Both the position numbers and the translations under genes were made by a program. A stretch of 59,043 nucleotides of DNA, taken from NCBI GenBank assembly GCA_947072905.1, contig CAMTKF010000009.1:1-59043 (forward strand), written 5' to 3'. This document shows positions 32,767 through 40,921 of this stretch, piece by piece. Under the pieces are notes generated by a model. It worked only from the letters and a program-made list of their open reading frames with translations. It was not told where the DNA came from and did no database searches. The first letter of the stretch is position 1. Every line of letters starts with the position of its first letter. This DNA is from an uncultured Bacteroidales bacterium. GTDB lineage: Bacteria > Bacteroidota > Bacteroidia > Bacteroidales > Muribaculaceae.

Positions 32767-33271
32767 GACCATAAGATACGTATGCGCCCTGGTGCTGGCC
32801 GTAGTTATGACCGGATGCATACCCTCATACAAGCTCAACGGATCGGCTCTCGACTACACCGTCTACAAGACCGTGCACGTATCAGAATTCCCCATACGCG
32901 CGGCGCTGGTATATCCGCCCTTGCAGCAGACTTTTGAGAACGAGCTGCTCGACTACATCTCGCGCAACACCCGTCTGCGCACCACCGACGGCGCCTCTGA
33001 CCTGCAGATCGAAGGCGAAATCACCGGGTACAACCTATCGCCCCAGGCCGTGACCGAAGACGCTTACGCATCGCAGACCCGCCTCACAATCACCGTGCGC
33101 GTGAAATACACCGACAACAAGAACGACAAGAACGATATCGACCAGACATTCTCGGCCTATAGAGACTTCGATGCCACGCTCATGCTCACCGACGTGCAGG
33201 ACGACCTGTGCCAGCAGATTTCAAAAGAACTGGTAGAACTGATTTTCAACTCAACACTCGGCAATTGGTAA
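32753..33271 (+). CDS. lptE: LPS-assembly lipoprotein LptE
   Basis: 172 residues. The N-terminus is a lipoprotein signal: a hydrophobic core and the lipobox VMTGC (Cys at about 22). The mature domain, residues about 40-165, has the LptE-like beta and helix pattern, with the QTFENELLDYI helix and an LQIEGEITGY strand. LptE plugs the LptD barrel that inserts LPS into the outer membrane. The start overlaps the sigma-54 gene stop by 14 nt, and the stop overlaps the next gene (TAATG). This matches the Bacteroidetes lptE family as placed between a sigma-54 activator and secG. Confidence 0.88.
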   Translation: MDWNKTIRYVCALVLAVVMTGCIPSYKLNGSALDYTVYKTVHVSEFPIRAALVYPPLQQTFENELLDYISRNTRLRTTDGASDLQIEGEITGYNLSPQAVTEDAYASQTRLTITVRVKYTDNKNDKNDIDQTFSAYRDFDATLMLTDVQDDLCQQISKELVELIFNSTLGNW

Positions 33272-34047
33272 TGGACTCGCTCAACGAAATCATAGCAAAG
33301 GTAAACGACAGGCCGCATGAGCTAACCGATGACGACATAAGCAGTCTGCGACGCATAGCGCGCGACTATCCGGCCTCGGCAATAGCTCCGGCGATGCTGC
33401 TAAAGTACGCGGCCACGCGCCTGAGCGACGACGAGACCGCCGAGATGCGCACCCGTGTGGCGCTGATGTGCGGCTTCAACCGCGAGCTTATCAACCTCAT
33501 CGACCCCTCAGGCAAGGATTTTGCCTCGTTCTATCCGCCCGAGCCCGAGCTTAAGCGCCCTACCACCGAAAACGCCATTGACAAGTTTCTGGAGACCTAC
33601 GGGCACTCATCGCCCGAAGAAGATGCCCTGCTCGAACGCATGATATTCAACCCCGTGCCCGACTATGCCGAGCAGCTTGCCCGCGACGAGCAGAATGCAC
33701 AGGCCGCAGCACCCTCGGGCGACTGGCAGGGCGAGCTTATCGACGCCTTCCTGCACTCGCAGGGAGTTGGCTCTCAGACCCCGCCGTCACCTCCGGTACG
33801 ACACGAAGCCGCACCGGCCAAGACTCCGGCACCTGCAAAGCCGCCAAAGCTCCACGAAAGCACCAAAAATACTCTTTTGAGCGAAAGTCTTGCTAAAATT
33901 TTCATAAAACAAGGCCGTTTTGAGCGCGCTTATGAAATTATAACTAATTTAAGCTTGAATTATCCGGAAAAAAGTATTTACTTTGCAGACCAATTGCGTT
34001 TCCTTGAAAAATTGATTATAAATCAACGCTATTCCAAGGACATCTGA
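33271..34047 (+). CDS. Conserved Bacteroidetes protein with C-terminal TPR-like repeat
   Basis: 258 residues from the ATG that overlaps the lptE stop. The first half is helical and acidic, the middle (about 165-205) a Pro/Ala-rich linker, and the C-terminal 55 residues (KIFIKQGRFERAYEIITNL then NYPEKSIYFADQLRFLEKL) a TPR-like helical hairpin. No signal peptide, so it is cytoplasmic. Its position between lptE and secG is conserved in the phylum as I know it. The function is unknown. Confidence 0.75.
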   Translation: MDSLNEIIAKVNDRPHELTDDDISSLRRIARDYPASAIAPAMLLKYAATRLSDDETAEMRTRVALMCGFNRELINLIDPSGKDFASFYPPEPELKRPTTENAIDKFLETYGHSSPEEDALLERMIFNPVPDYAEQLARDEQNAQAAAPSGDWQGELIDAFLHSQGVGSQTPPSPPVRHEAAPAKTPAPAKPPKLHESTKNTLLSESLAKIFIKQGRFERAYEIITNLSLNYPEKSIYFADQLRFLEKLIINQRYSKDI

Positions 34048-34089
34048 CATACAGATATAAAGACAATCATTAGAAGTAATATATAGAAA

Positions 34090-34473
34090 ATGTACGTAGT
34101 AATCATCGTATTGACCGTAATCGTTGCGATTCTGCTCATAGGAATCGTACTCATCCAGAAATCGAAAGGCGGCGGCCTTTCATCACAGTTCGGCAACGCC
34201 TCATCAGTAATGGGTGTACGCCAGACCAACAGCTTCCTCGAAAAGACAACCTGGACTTTGGCCGGCCTGATCGTGCTTCTCTCGATCGCTTCAGCCTACA
34301 CAATGCCCAAGGTTAACAACGGTACCGTAATCCGTACCCAGACATCGGCTCCCGCTCCTGCTCCCGCCAATCAGTTTGGCACTCCCGCTCCCGCCGCTGC
34401 CGCACCTGCCGCCGAAGCTCCCGCTGCCGAAGCTCCCGCTGCCGAGACTCCTGCCGAAACTCCCGCCAACTAA
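34090..34473 (+). CDS. secG: Preprotein translocase subunit SecG
   Basis: 127 residues. Two membrane helices (VVIIVLTVIVAILLIGIVLI, about 3-22, and TWTLAGLIVLLSIASAY, about 54-70) flank the cytoplasmic loop KSKGGGLSSQFGN, the SecG signature. The tail (about 80-127) is an Ala/Pro/Glu-rich low-complexity string with AEAPA repeats, longer than in E. coli SecG. SecG is the small subunit that assists SecYE. Expected in the inner membrane. Confidence 0.93.
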   Translation: MYVVIIVLTVIVAILLIGIVLIQKSKGGGLSSQFGNASSVMGVRQTNSFLEKTTWTLAGLIVLLSIASAYTMPKVNNGTVIRTQTSAPAPAPANQFGTPAPAAAAPAAEAPAAEAPAAETPAETPAN

Positions 34474-34490
34474 TCAAGAAGGCGTTTTTT

Positions 34491-34546
34491 GATACACTGA
34501 ACCCGGAAGCCCAGGCTGTCGGGGTTTTGGTGTATATATACATCCG
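34491..34546 (+). terminator. Terminator-like hairpin after secG
   Basis: TACAC near 34494 pairs with GTGTA near 34530, enclosing a second stem with ACCCG and CGGGGT. It follows secG by about 20 nt. The T-tract after the stem is short, so it is a modest terminator. Confidence 0.4.
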
Positions 34547-34562
34547 ATAACATAGATAAATA

Positions 34563-35825
34563 ATGCATAATACAAAATATGAAATAATGGCTCCGGTGGG
34601 CAGCTACGAATCGCTTGCCGCTGCTATCGACGCCGGTGCCGGCTCGGTATACTTCGGGGTAGAGGGACTGAACATGCGCTCAAAATCAAGCGTGAACTTC
34701 ACCCTCGACGACCTGCGCCGCATAGCTTCAATATGCCACGAGGCCGGCGTGAAGTCGTACCTCACCGTCAACACCATAATGTACGACGCCGACCTCGACT
34801 ACATGCGCTCGATAATCGACGCCGTGGCCCAAAGCGGCGTATCGGCCATCATAGCCAGCGACATAGCCGCCATAACATACGCCCGCAGTCGCGGTGTGGA
34901 GGTGCATATATCAACCCAGTGCAATGTATCAAACATCGAGGCCGTACGCTTCTACGCCCAATTTGCCGATGTGGTGGTGCTGGCGCGCGAGCTAAACCTC
35001 GACCAGGTGAAGGCCATACACCAAGCCATCATACGCGACGACATCCGCGGCCCCAAGGGCGAGCACGTCAAGATTGAGATGTTCTGCCACGGCGCGCTCT
35101 GCATGGCCGTGTCGGGCAAGTGCTACCTGAGCCTGCACCAGATGAACAGCAGCGCCAACCGCGGTGCCTGCACTCAGATATGCCGCCGCGGCTACAGCGT
35201 TACCGACCTCGAGACCGGCGACGAGCTCAACGTTGACAACAAATACATAATGTCGCCCAAAGACCTCAAGACCATCCACTTCCTCAACAAGATGATAGAT
35301 GCCGGCGTAGAGGTGTTCAAAATCGAAGGCCGCGCACGCGGACCCGAGTACGTGGCCACTGCAGTGCGTTGCTACTCACAGGCCATCGAGGCCATCGCCG
35401 CCGGCGAGTTCACCGACGAGAAGATAGCCGCATGGGACACCGAGCTGTCTAAAATCTTCAACCGCGGATTCTGGGACGGCTACTATCTGGGCCAACGCCT
35501 GGGCGAATGGTCGAGCAAATACGGCTCATCGGCCACACGCGTCAAGCACTACGTGGCCAAGGGCGTTAAGTACTTCTCGCGCCTGGGTGTGGGCGAATTC
35601 ATAATGGAAGCCGGCGAGCTGCACGTGGGCGATGAAATCATCATCACCGGGCCCACCACCGGTGCCATGATGATAACCGTTGAAGACATTCAGGTAGACT
35701 GCCGCTCGGTAGATAAAGCCGTCAAAGGCGATGCCTTCTCCATACCCGTGCCCGCCAAAGTCCGCCCCAGCGACCGCCTGTACCGCTGGGAGAAAACCGC
35801 TTGCGCCAACGACTCAAATTCCTGA
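34563..35825 (+). CDS. Peptidase U32 family protein (tRNA hydroxylation type)
   Basis: 420 residues. It begins APVGSYESLAAAIDAGAGSVYFG (about residues 10-32), the U32 family start. The cluster-binding cysteines are visible in EMFCHGALCMAVSGKCYLS and GACTQICRRGY (about 172-216), arranged as in TrhP/RlhA enzymes that use Fe-S clusters for RNA hydroxylation. Other U32 proteins are described as collagenases, so the older name is only a family label. A TIM-barrel fold is expected. Ends shortly before a PL9-type gene on the same strand (2 nt gap). Confidence 0.87.
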   Translation: MHNTKYEIMAPVGSYESLAAAIDAGAGSVYFGVEGLNMRSKSSVNFTLDDLRRIASICHEAGVKSYLTVNTIMYDADLDYMRSIIDAVAQSGVSAIIASDIAAITYARSRGVEVHISTQCNVSNIEAVRFYAQFADVVVLARELNLDQVKAIHQAIIRDDIRGPKGEHVKIEMFCHGALCMAVSGKCYLSLHQMNSSANRGACTQICRRGYSVTDLETGDELNVDNKYIMSPKDLKTIHFLNKMIDAGVEVFKIEGRARGPEYVATAVRCYSQAIEAIAAGEFTDEKIAAWDTELSKIFNRGFWDGYYLGQRLGEWSSKYGSSATRVKHYVAKGVKYFSRLGVGEFIMEAGELHVGDEIIITGPTTGAMMITVEDIQVDCRSVDKAVKGDAFSIPVPAKVRPSDRLYRWEKTACANDSNS

Positions 35826-35827
35826 AA

Positions 35828-37153
35828 ATGAAAAGATTCTTACTGTTTATAGCCGGAATAGCCTTGATGGCATGCTCACTGCGGGCCAACGAAATCTATG
35901 TAGCTCCAACGGGCAACGACGCTAACGACGGCTCAATCACAAGCCCATACAAAACCATAAGCAAGGCCATAGAGGCAGCCCAACCCGGCACGAGCATCTT
36001 CTTGCGCGAGGGCATCTACACCCCCACCCCCGACCAAATCATGCTCCACAATGCCGCAAATGCCTACGACTGCGTGTATGCACTTGAAAAAAACGGCACG
36101 GCAGACCGCCCCATACTGCTCTCAGGCTATCCCGGCGAGAAGGTGACCATCGACCTGTCGCAGGTGAAGACCCCCAACCGCATAATGGGCTTCTACCTCA
36201 TGGGCGACCACTGGCACCTGCGCGACTTTGACATCGTGGGCATACAGGTGACACAGACCGGCCACACACAGAGCATCAACGTTGGGCTGTTCGGCGGCAG
36301 CAACTGCATAGTGGAACGCGTGAACATGCACGACGGCATGGGCATAGGCGTTTACGCCACACACGGGAGCAACAACCTGATTCTCAACTGCGATGCCTAC
36401 AACAACTACGACCCCGTATCAGAAAACGGCTACGGCGGCAACTGCGACGGATTCGGCTTCCACCTCAACAAGGAATCGTACACCGGCAACGTGGTGCGCG
36501 GCTGCCGTGCATGGCGCAACAGCGACGACGGCTACGACCTCATCAACAACAAGGCTCCCGTCACCATCGAAAACTGCTGGGCATGGGAAAACGGCTTTGA
36601 CGCCAACCTCGTGTCGCGCGGCGACGGCACCGGATTCAAGTCGGGCGGATATGGCATGAAAGCCAATCCCAAAGTACCCTCCACCGTGCCGCGCAACGTA
36701 GTGCGCGGTTGCCTGTCGTGGAGCAACAAACAGAACGGTTTCTATGCCAACCACCACTTAGGCGGTCTTGACTTCTCGGGCAACACATCATACGCTAACA
36801 GGCTAAACTACAACATGGTAAACCGCAAGTCGGCCTCCGAGGTCGTAGACGTCAAAGGATACGGGCACCGCCTCAGCGACAACCTCTCGTTCCGCCCCAC
36901 CGCCGGCAATGGCGACTGCGCCAACTTCGACCCCGGGAAATGCACGCTCACCAACAACACATTCCCCGGCGAGATAAGCCTTACCGATGCCGACTTCGAG
37001 AGTCTCGACGCATCGCAGCTGCTGCTTCCACGCAATGCCGACGGCTCGCTGCCCGACATCACATTCCTGCGCCTTAAGCCTGACAGCAAGGCATATAGCG
37101 CACGCATCGGCCATCAGTTTTTCAACCAATCTGCCACTAAACAAAAGGATTGA
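35828..37153 (+). CDS. Pectate lyase, PL9-type beta-helix, exported
   Basis: 441 residues from ATG 35828, which opens the signal peptide (FLLFIAGIALMACSLRA). An upstream start (35801) would add residues before the signal. The mature protein has the PL9 opening IYVAPTGNDANDGS, then many short turns of a right-handed parallel beta-helix (for example NCIVERVNMHDGMGIGVYA, then NLILNCDAYNNYD). Conserved Asp and Lys residues of the family lie in GNCDGFGFHL and in SDDGYDLINNK (about 205-245). It would cut homogalacturonan by beta-elimination. It stands without a PUL (no SusC/D nearby). Together with the PL11 lyase it points to pectin use. Ends before a strong hairpin. Confidence 0.85.
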   Translation: MKRFLLFIAGIALMACSLRANEIYVAPTGNDANDGSITSPYKTISKAIEAAQPGTSIFLREGIYTPTPDQIMLHNAANAYDCVYALEKNGTADRPILLSGYPGEKVTIDLSQVKTPNRIMGFYLMGDHWHLRDFDIVGIQVTQTGHTQSINVGLFGGSNCIVERVNMHDGMGIGVYATHGSNNLILNCDAYNNYDPVSENGYGGNCDGFGFHLNKESYTGNVVRGCRAWRNSDDGYDLINNKAPVTIENCWAWENGFDANLVSRGDGTGFKSGGYGMKANPKVPSTVPRNVVRGCLSWSNKQNGFYANHHLGGLDFSGNTSYANRLNYNMVNRKSASEVVDVKGYGHRLSDNLSFRPTAGNGDCANFDPGKCTLTNNTFPGEISLTDADFESLDASQLLLPRNADGSLPDITFLRLKPDSKAYSARIGHQFFNQSATKQKD

Positions 37154-37181
37154 CACAGCGGGCGGCCTGCCCCCACATATC

Positions 37182-37226
37182 ACAGCCCCCTGCGGCGTCT
37201 GTTTGCATTTGCAAACTCGCTGCCGC
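37182..37226 (+). terminator. Very strong hairpin after the PL9 gene
   Basis: A 15-bp perfect stem, ACAGCCCCCTGCGGC (37182-37196) with GCCGCAGGGGGCTGT (37212-37226). A small inner stem GTTTGCA/TGCAAAC also forms in the loop. It follows the PL9 stop by 29 nt. There is no T-tract, so it looks like an RNA end-protecting structure or a factor-dependent terminator. Confidence 0.6.
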
Positions 37227-37355
37227 AGGGGGCTGTCTTATGCCTATAAGAGCGGATTTTCGAGATGTTAATAACTTTTTTTATTCATTTTTCTATTTTT
37301 ATAGAATTTTCATTTGTAAACTGCCGTATTTTTAAGTAATTTTACACCCAATTAA

Positions 37356-37372
37356 TAGGGCCGCCGGCCCTA
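37356..37372 (+). promoter_or_regulatory. Palindromic leader hairpin before rsmH
   Basis: TAGGGCCG and CGGCCCTA (8-bp arms, 1-nt centre) lie 17 nt before the rsmH ATG at 37389, followed by TTTTATG. TAATTTTA at about 37337 (a near -7 box) lies just upstream. It may be a 5' UTR control hairpin or an operator for the dcw cluster; mraZ is absent. Confidence 0.4.
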
Positions 37373-37388
37373 TTTTATGTAAAATATT

Positions 37389-38300
37389 ATGAATCAGGAA
37401 GTTTACCATATACCGGCTTTATTACCCCAATGTCTTGAAGGCTTGAAATTGAAGCCCGACGGAGTGTACGTTGACGCCACCTACGGCGGCGGCGGACATT
37501 CGCGTGCCATCGTGGAGCAATTGGGCCCTGAGGGCCATCTCTACGGCTTCGATCAAGACGAGGACGCGCTGGCCGGAGCCATCGACGATCCGCGCTTCAC
37601 CATGGTGTACGGCAACTTCCGTTTCTTAGGCAACTTCCTGCGGTTTTACGGCGTTGAGAAAGTCGACGGCATACTTGCCGACTTGGGCGTGTCGTTCCAT
37701 CACTTCGACGATGCCGAACGCGGCTTCTCATTCCGCAACGACGCCCGCCTTGACATGCGCATGAACCGCCATGCCGGCATCTCGGCCCACGATGTGGTCA
37801 ACAACTACAGCGAGAGCCGTCTGGCCGACATCCTCTACCTCTACGGCGAGGTGCAGAAGTCGCGCCCCATAGCCCGTGCCATAGCCAATGCCCGCAAGGC
37901 CGCACCCATCGACACCATCAACAATCTGCTCGACGTGGTGGCTCCATTCATCGACAAACGCAAGGAAAAGAAAGAGCTGGCTTGCATTTTCCAGGCCCTG
38001 CGCATAGAGGTGAACGGCGAGCTCGACGCCCTGCGCCGCTTCCTGCAACAGGCAGTTGACGCCCTGCGCCCCGGCGGACGCCTTGCCATCATAACCTATC
38101 ACTCGCTCGAAGACCGCCTGGTGAAGAACTTCCTGCGAGCCGGCAACTTCGAGGGCAAGGTGGAGACCGACCTCTTCGGCCGCTCAAACCTGCCGCTGAA
38201 GCTGCTCAACTCCAAGCCCATTGTGGCCGACGAGGCCGAGGTCGAAGCCAATCCGCGCAGCCGCAGCGCCAAACTACGCATCGCCCAACGCCAAGGCTGA
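37389..38300 (+). CDS. rsmH: 16S rRNA (cytosine1402-N4)-methyltransferase
   Basis: 303 residues. RsmH (MraW) methylates N4 of C1402 in 16S rRNA and lies at the start of the dcw cluster. SAM site VDATYGGGGHSRAI (about 28-41), the ADLGVSFHHFDDAERGFSF segment and ITYHSLEDRLVK (about 237-248) are present. The usual mraZ does not come before it: a PL9 gene and 236 bp lie there. ftsL-like and ftsI genes follow in the normal order with gaps of 39 and 21 nt. Confidence 0.96.
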   Translation: MNQEVYHIPALLPQCLEGLKLKPDGVYVDATYGGGGHSRAIVEQLGPEGHLYGFDQDEDALAGAIDDPRFTMVYGNFRFLGNFLRFYGVEKVDGILADLGVSFHHFDDAERGFSFRNDARLDMRMNRHAGISAHDVVNNYSESRLADILYLYGEVQKSRPIARAIANARKAAPIDTINNLLDVVAPFIDKRKEKKELACIFQALRIEVNGELDALRRFLQQAVDALRPGGRLAIITYHSLEDRLVKNFLRAGNFEGKVETDLFGRSNLPLKLLNSKPIVADEAEVEANPRSRSAKLRIAQRQG

Positions 38301-38339
38301 AACCAAGTATATTACCCCCTATCATCCACTCCCTGAACA

Positions 38340-38672
38340 ATGGCTTTTAATTTCAAGCAACTCAACATAAAGGATCCCGAACTGCTCGGCGGCGTTTCGG
38401 GCAAATTTTTTCTACGGCATCTGCCGGTCATCATCCTGGGCATATTCCTGGCTCTGGGCTACATCTCGGTGCGTTTTGACTGCATCACAGCCATGGAGAC
38501 AGTGGCACATCTGCGCACCCGGCTTGAAATAACCCGTACCGAGGCTCAGCGCGAACGCGCCATGTACATGTCGTCGACCTGCGAATCGTCGATGCAGAAG
38601 ATGGTCGACACCCTGGGGCTGGGACTCCGCATACAGGAGCGTCCGCCTTACAAAATCAAAATCGACAAGTAA
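38340..38672 (+). CDS. ftsL: FtsL-like cell division protein
   Basis: 110 residues. One membrane helix (LPVIILGIFLALGYISVRF, about 28-46) is followed by a periplasmic coiled-coil-like part. Small, sequence-poor and conserved mainly by place between rsmH and ftsI, as in other Bacteroidetes. FtsL bridges FtsB/FtsQ and activates FtsW/FtsI. The call relies on position, size and topology. Confidence 0.8.
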   Translation: MAFNFKQLNIKDPELLGGVSGKFFLRHLPVIILGIFLALGYISVRFDCITAMETVAHLRTRLEITRTEAQRERAMYMSSTCESSMQKMVDTLGLGLRIQERPPYKIKIDK

Positions 38673-38693
38673 CCTCTCCCACTCTCCCGTCCT

Positions 38694-40886
38694 ATGAACA
38701 TACGATCGTTTACTTCCATATTCAAGCGCAAGAAGAAAAAAAACGAGGCAAAGACACGCCGCCGCCATATCATCAAGCGATATTCATTCATCTCGGGGTG
38801 CATATTGTTTGTATCGGGTATATGCGTGCTCTTTCTGCTCAACACCACCGTCATTCACGCCGACGAGTGGAATAGCAAGGGCGACAAGACCATGAGCGAT
38901 TCAATCCTCATCAAGCCCCTGCGAGGCGAGATTCTTGCGGCCGACGGCTCCATTCTGGCCACCAACCTCAACTACTACAACGTGCGCATCGACTTCCACG
39001 CATCGCGCATCAACGAACTCAAATACCTCGAGAGCATCGACTCGCTGGCCGACACCCTTGCCCATTACTACCCCTACCGCACACGCAAGCAGTGGTATGC
39101 ACATCTGCATGCGCCCATGGACAAGCCCAAGGCCGACCGTTCGCGCTCTTATCTGCTGCTCAAGCACATACCCTTTGACGAGATGCAGCGGGTGAAGAAT
39201 TTCCCCTACTTCAAAAGGTGGCGAAACCCCAATCGCTCGGGCTTCACCAGCGAGCGTGTGCTGCTGCGCCGCTATCCCTACGGGTCTATGGCACAGCTGA
39301 GCATAGGCCGTGTGGGCGAGACCAAAGAGAATCCCGAAGTAAGGGGCATATCGGGGCTTGAACAGGCTCTCGACGCAATGCTGTACGGCGAAAACGGCGT
39401 GGCCAAAAAGCGCATGCTCACCCGCGGATCGTCGTACTGGCCCGTGAAACAGCCCGTGAACGGCACCACCATCACCACCACCATCGACATCACCATACAA
39501 GACCTTCTGGAGCACGAACTGGGCGAAATGCTCATGCTGTGCAAGGCTGAGTGGGGCAGCGCGATGATAATGGAAGTGGCCACCGGTGACATCAAGGCCA
39601 TATCAAACCTCGACCGCGACACCGTGGGCAACCGCGGCTACATCGAGGCCATGAACCACATAGTGCAGGCCTACGAGCCCGGCTCGGTTATCAAGGTTAT
39701 CTCAATGCTCACCGCCCTTGAGGACGGCTATGTCAACCTCAACGCCACATACCCCATAGGACATTCATACGCATACGCCGGCGGCAAGCCCATACGCGAC
39801 ACCCACTCGCCGGCTTATCTGCCCGTGAGCCGCTTCATGGAATATTCATCAAACATAGGCATGACCAAGCTCATAGCGCCCCATTGGGAAAACAACCTCA
39901 ACGGGTTCCGCGAAAGGCTCAAAAAGATAGGATTCTTCGACAAACTCAGCACCGGCATGGCCCGCGAGCGCACCCCTTACTTCCCCACCCTCGACCCCAA
40001 GGCCGGCGGACGTGTGTCGCTCTCGCGCATGATATTCGGATATGCCACCCAGGTGCCTCCGCTCTACACATGCGCCATATACAACGCCATAGCCAACGAC
40101 GGCAAATTCGTGCGTCCGCGTCTGGTCAAATCCATGCGTCGCCCCGACGGCACCGACTCTACCATCGAGGTAAGCTACGTGCGCGACAGCATCTGCTCGC
40201 CCCGCAATGCCCGCATCCTGCGCGAGATGATGCACAGCGTGGTATGGGGCGAAGGCGGCACCGCCAAAGGCCTGCGAAACGATATTGTGACCATAGCCGG
40301 CAAGACCGGGACAGCAGGCATAGCCCTCGAACGCCCACGCACCAAAGACGGCAAGATAGACAAGTCTGTACCCTTCAAGGGCGGCTACCGCGAGGGCAAA
40401 CACAACCGTGTGGCTTTCTGCGGTTTCTTCCCCTACGAGAACCCTAAATACACCTGCATTGTTGTGATAAGCGACCCGCAGGGCCCATACGGGCCGGCCG
40501 CCACCAGTGGCACCGTGCTGCGCAACCTCGCCATAAAGCTGTATTCGCGCGGTCTGCTCGACAACAGCATGGACTATAAGGAAAACCCCGTGGCCTCAAC
40601 CACCCCAACCCTGTACGGCACTCAGAAGCCCGAGCGCGCGTCAATACTGCACAACGACCTGAAGCTGACACACGCCAGCATCCTGCGTACATCAAATGCC
40701 AAGACATCGCCCTCGACCGTGCCCGACGTCACCGGTTTCGGCATACGCGAGGCCCTGGTGCGGCTTGAAGAAGCCGGTCTTACGGTACACTTCAAAGGTA
40801 CCGGCTACGTCACCGCCATCAATCCGCCGGCCGGCACGCCTGTGGCTCCCGGCACCAAGGTGGTTGCCACCCTGAGCCAGAACTGA
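38694..40886 (+). CDS. ftsI: Division transpeptidase FtsI (PBP with PASTA)
   Basis: 730 residues. A very basic N-terminus (KRKKKKNEAKTRRRHIIKR) precedes one membrane helix (about 33-52). The pedestal domain covers about 75-270. The transpeptidase domain carries the active site SVIK (SxxK, near 330), SSN (near 385) and KTGTAG (near 540). A PASTA domain closes the protein (about 672-730). It cross-links septal peptidoglycan with FtsW. The PASTA domain is a difference from E. coli FtsI, but common in Bacteroidetes. Confidence 0.94.
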   Translation: MNIRSFTSIFKRKKKKNEAKTRRRHIIKRYSFISGCILFVSGICVLFLLNTTVIHADEWNSKGDKTMSDSILIKPLRGEILAADGSILATNLNYYNVRIDFHASRINELKYLESIDSLADTLAHYYPYRTRKQWYAHLHAPMDKPKADRSRSYLLLKHIPFDEMQRVKNFPYFKRWRNPNRSGFTSERVLLRRYPYGSMAQLSIGRVGETKENPEVRGISGLEQALDAMLYGENGVAKKRMLTRGSSYWPVKQPVNGTTITTTIDITIQDLLEHELGEMLMLCKAEWGSAMIMEVATGDIKAISNLDRDTVGNRGYIEAMNHIVQAYEPGSVIKVISMLTALEDGYVNLNATYPIGHSYAYAGGKPIRDTHSPAYLPVSRFMEYSSNIGMTKLIAPHWENNLNGFRERLKKIGFFDKLSTGMARERTPYFPTLDPKAGGRVSLSRMIFGYATQVPPLYTCAIYNAIANDGKFVRPRLVKSMRRPDGTDSTIEVSYVRDSICSPRNARILREMMHSVVWGEGGTAKGLRNDIVTIAGKTGTAGIALERPRTKDGKIDKSVPFKGGYREGKHNRVAFCGFFPYENPKYTCIVVISDPQGPYGPAATSGTVLRNLAIKLYSRGLLDNSMDYKENPVASTTPTLYGTQKPERASILHNDLKLTHASILRTSNAKTSPSTVPDVTGFGIREALVRLEEAGLTVHFKGTGYVTAINPPAGTPVAPGTKVVATLSQN

Positions 40887-40921
40887 TTTATACAGAACGA
40901 ACTAAAAAAAGAATATACAGA

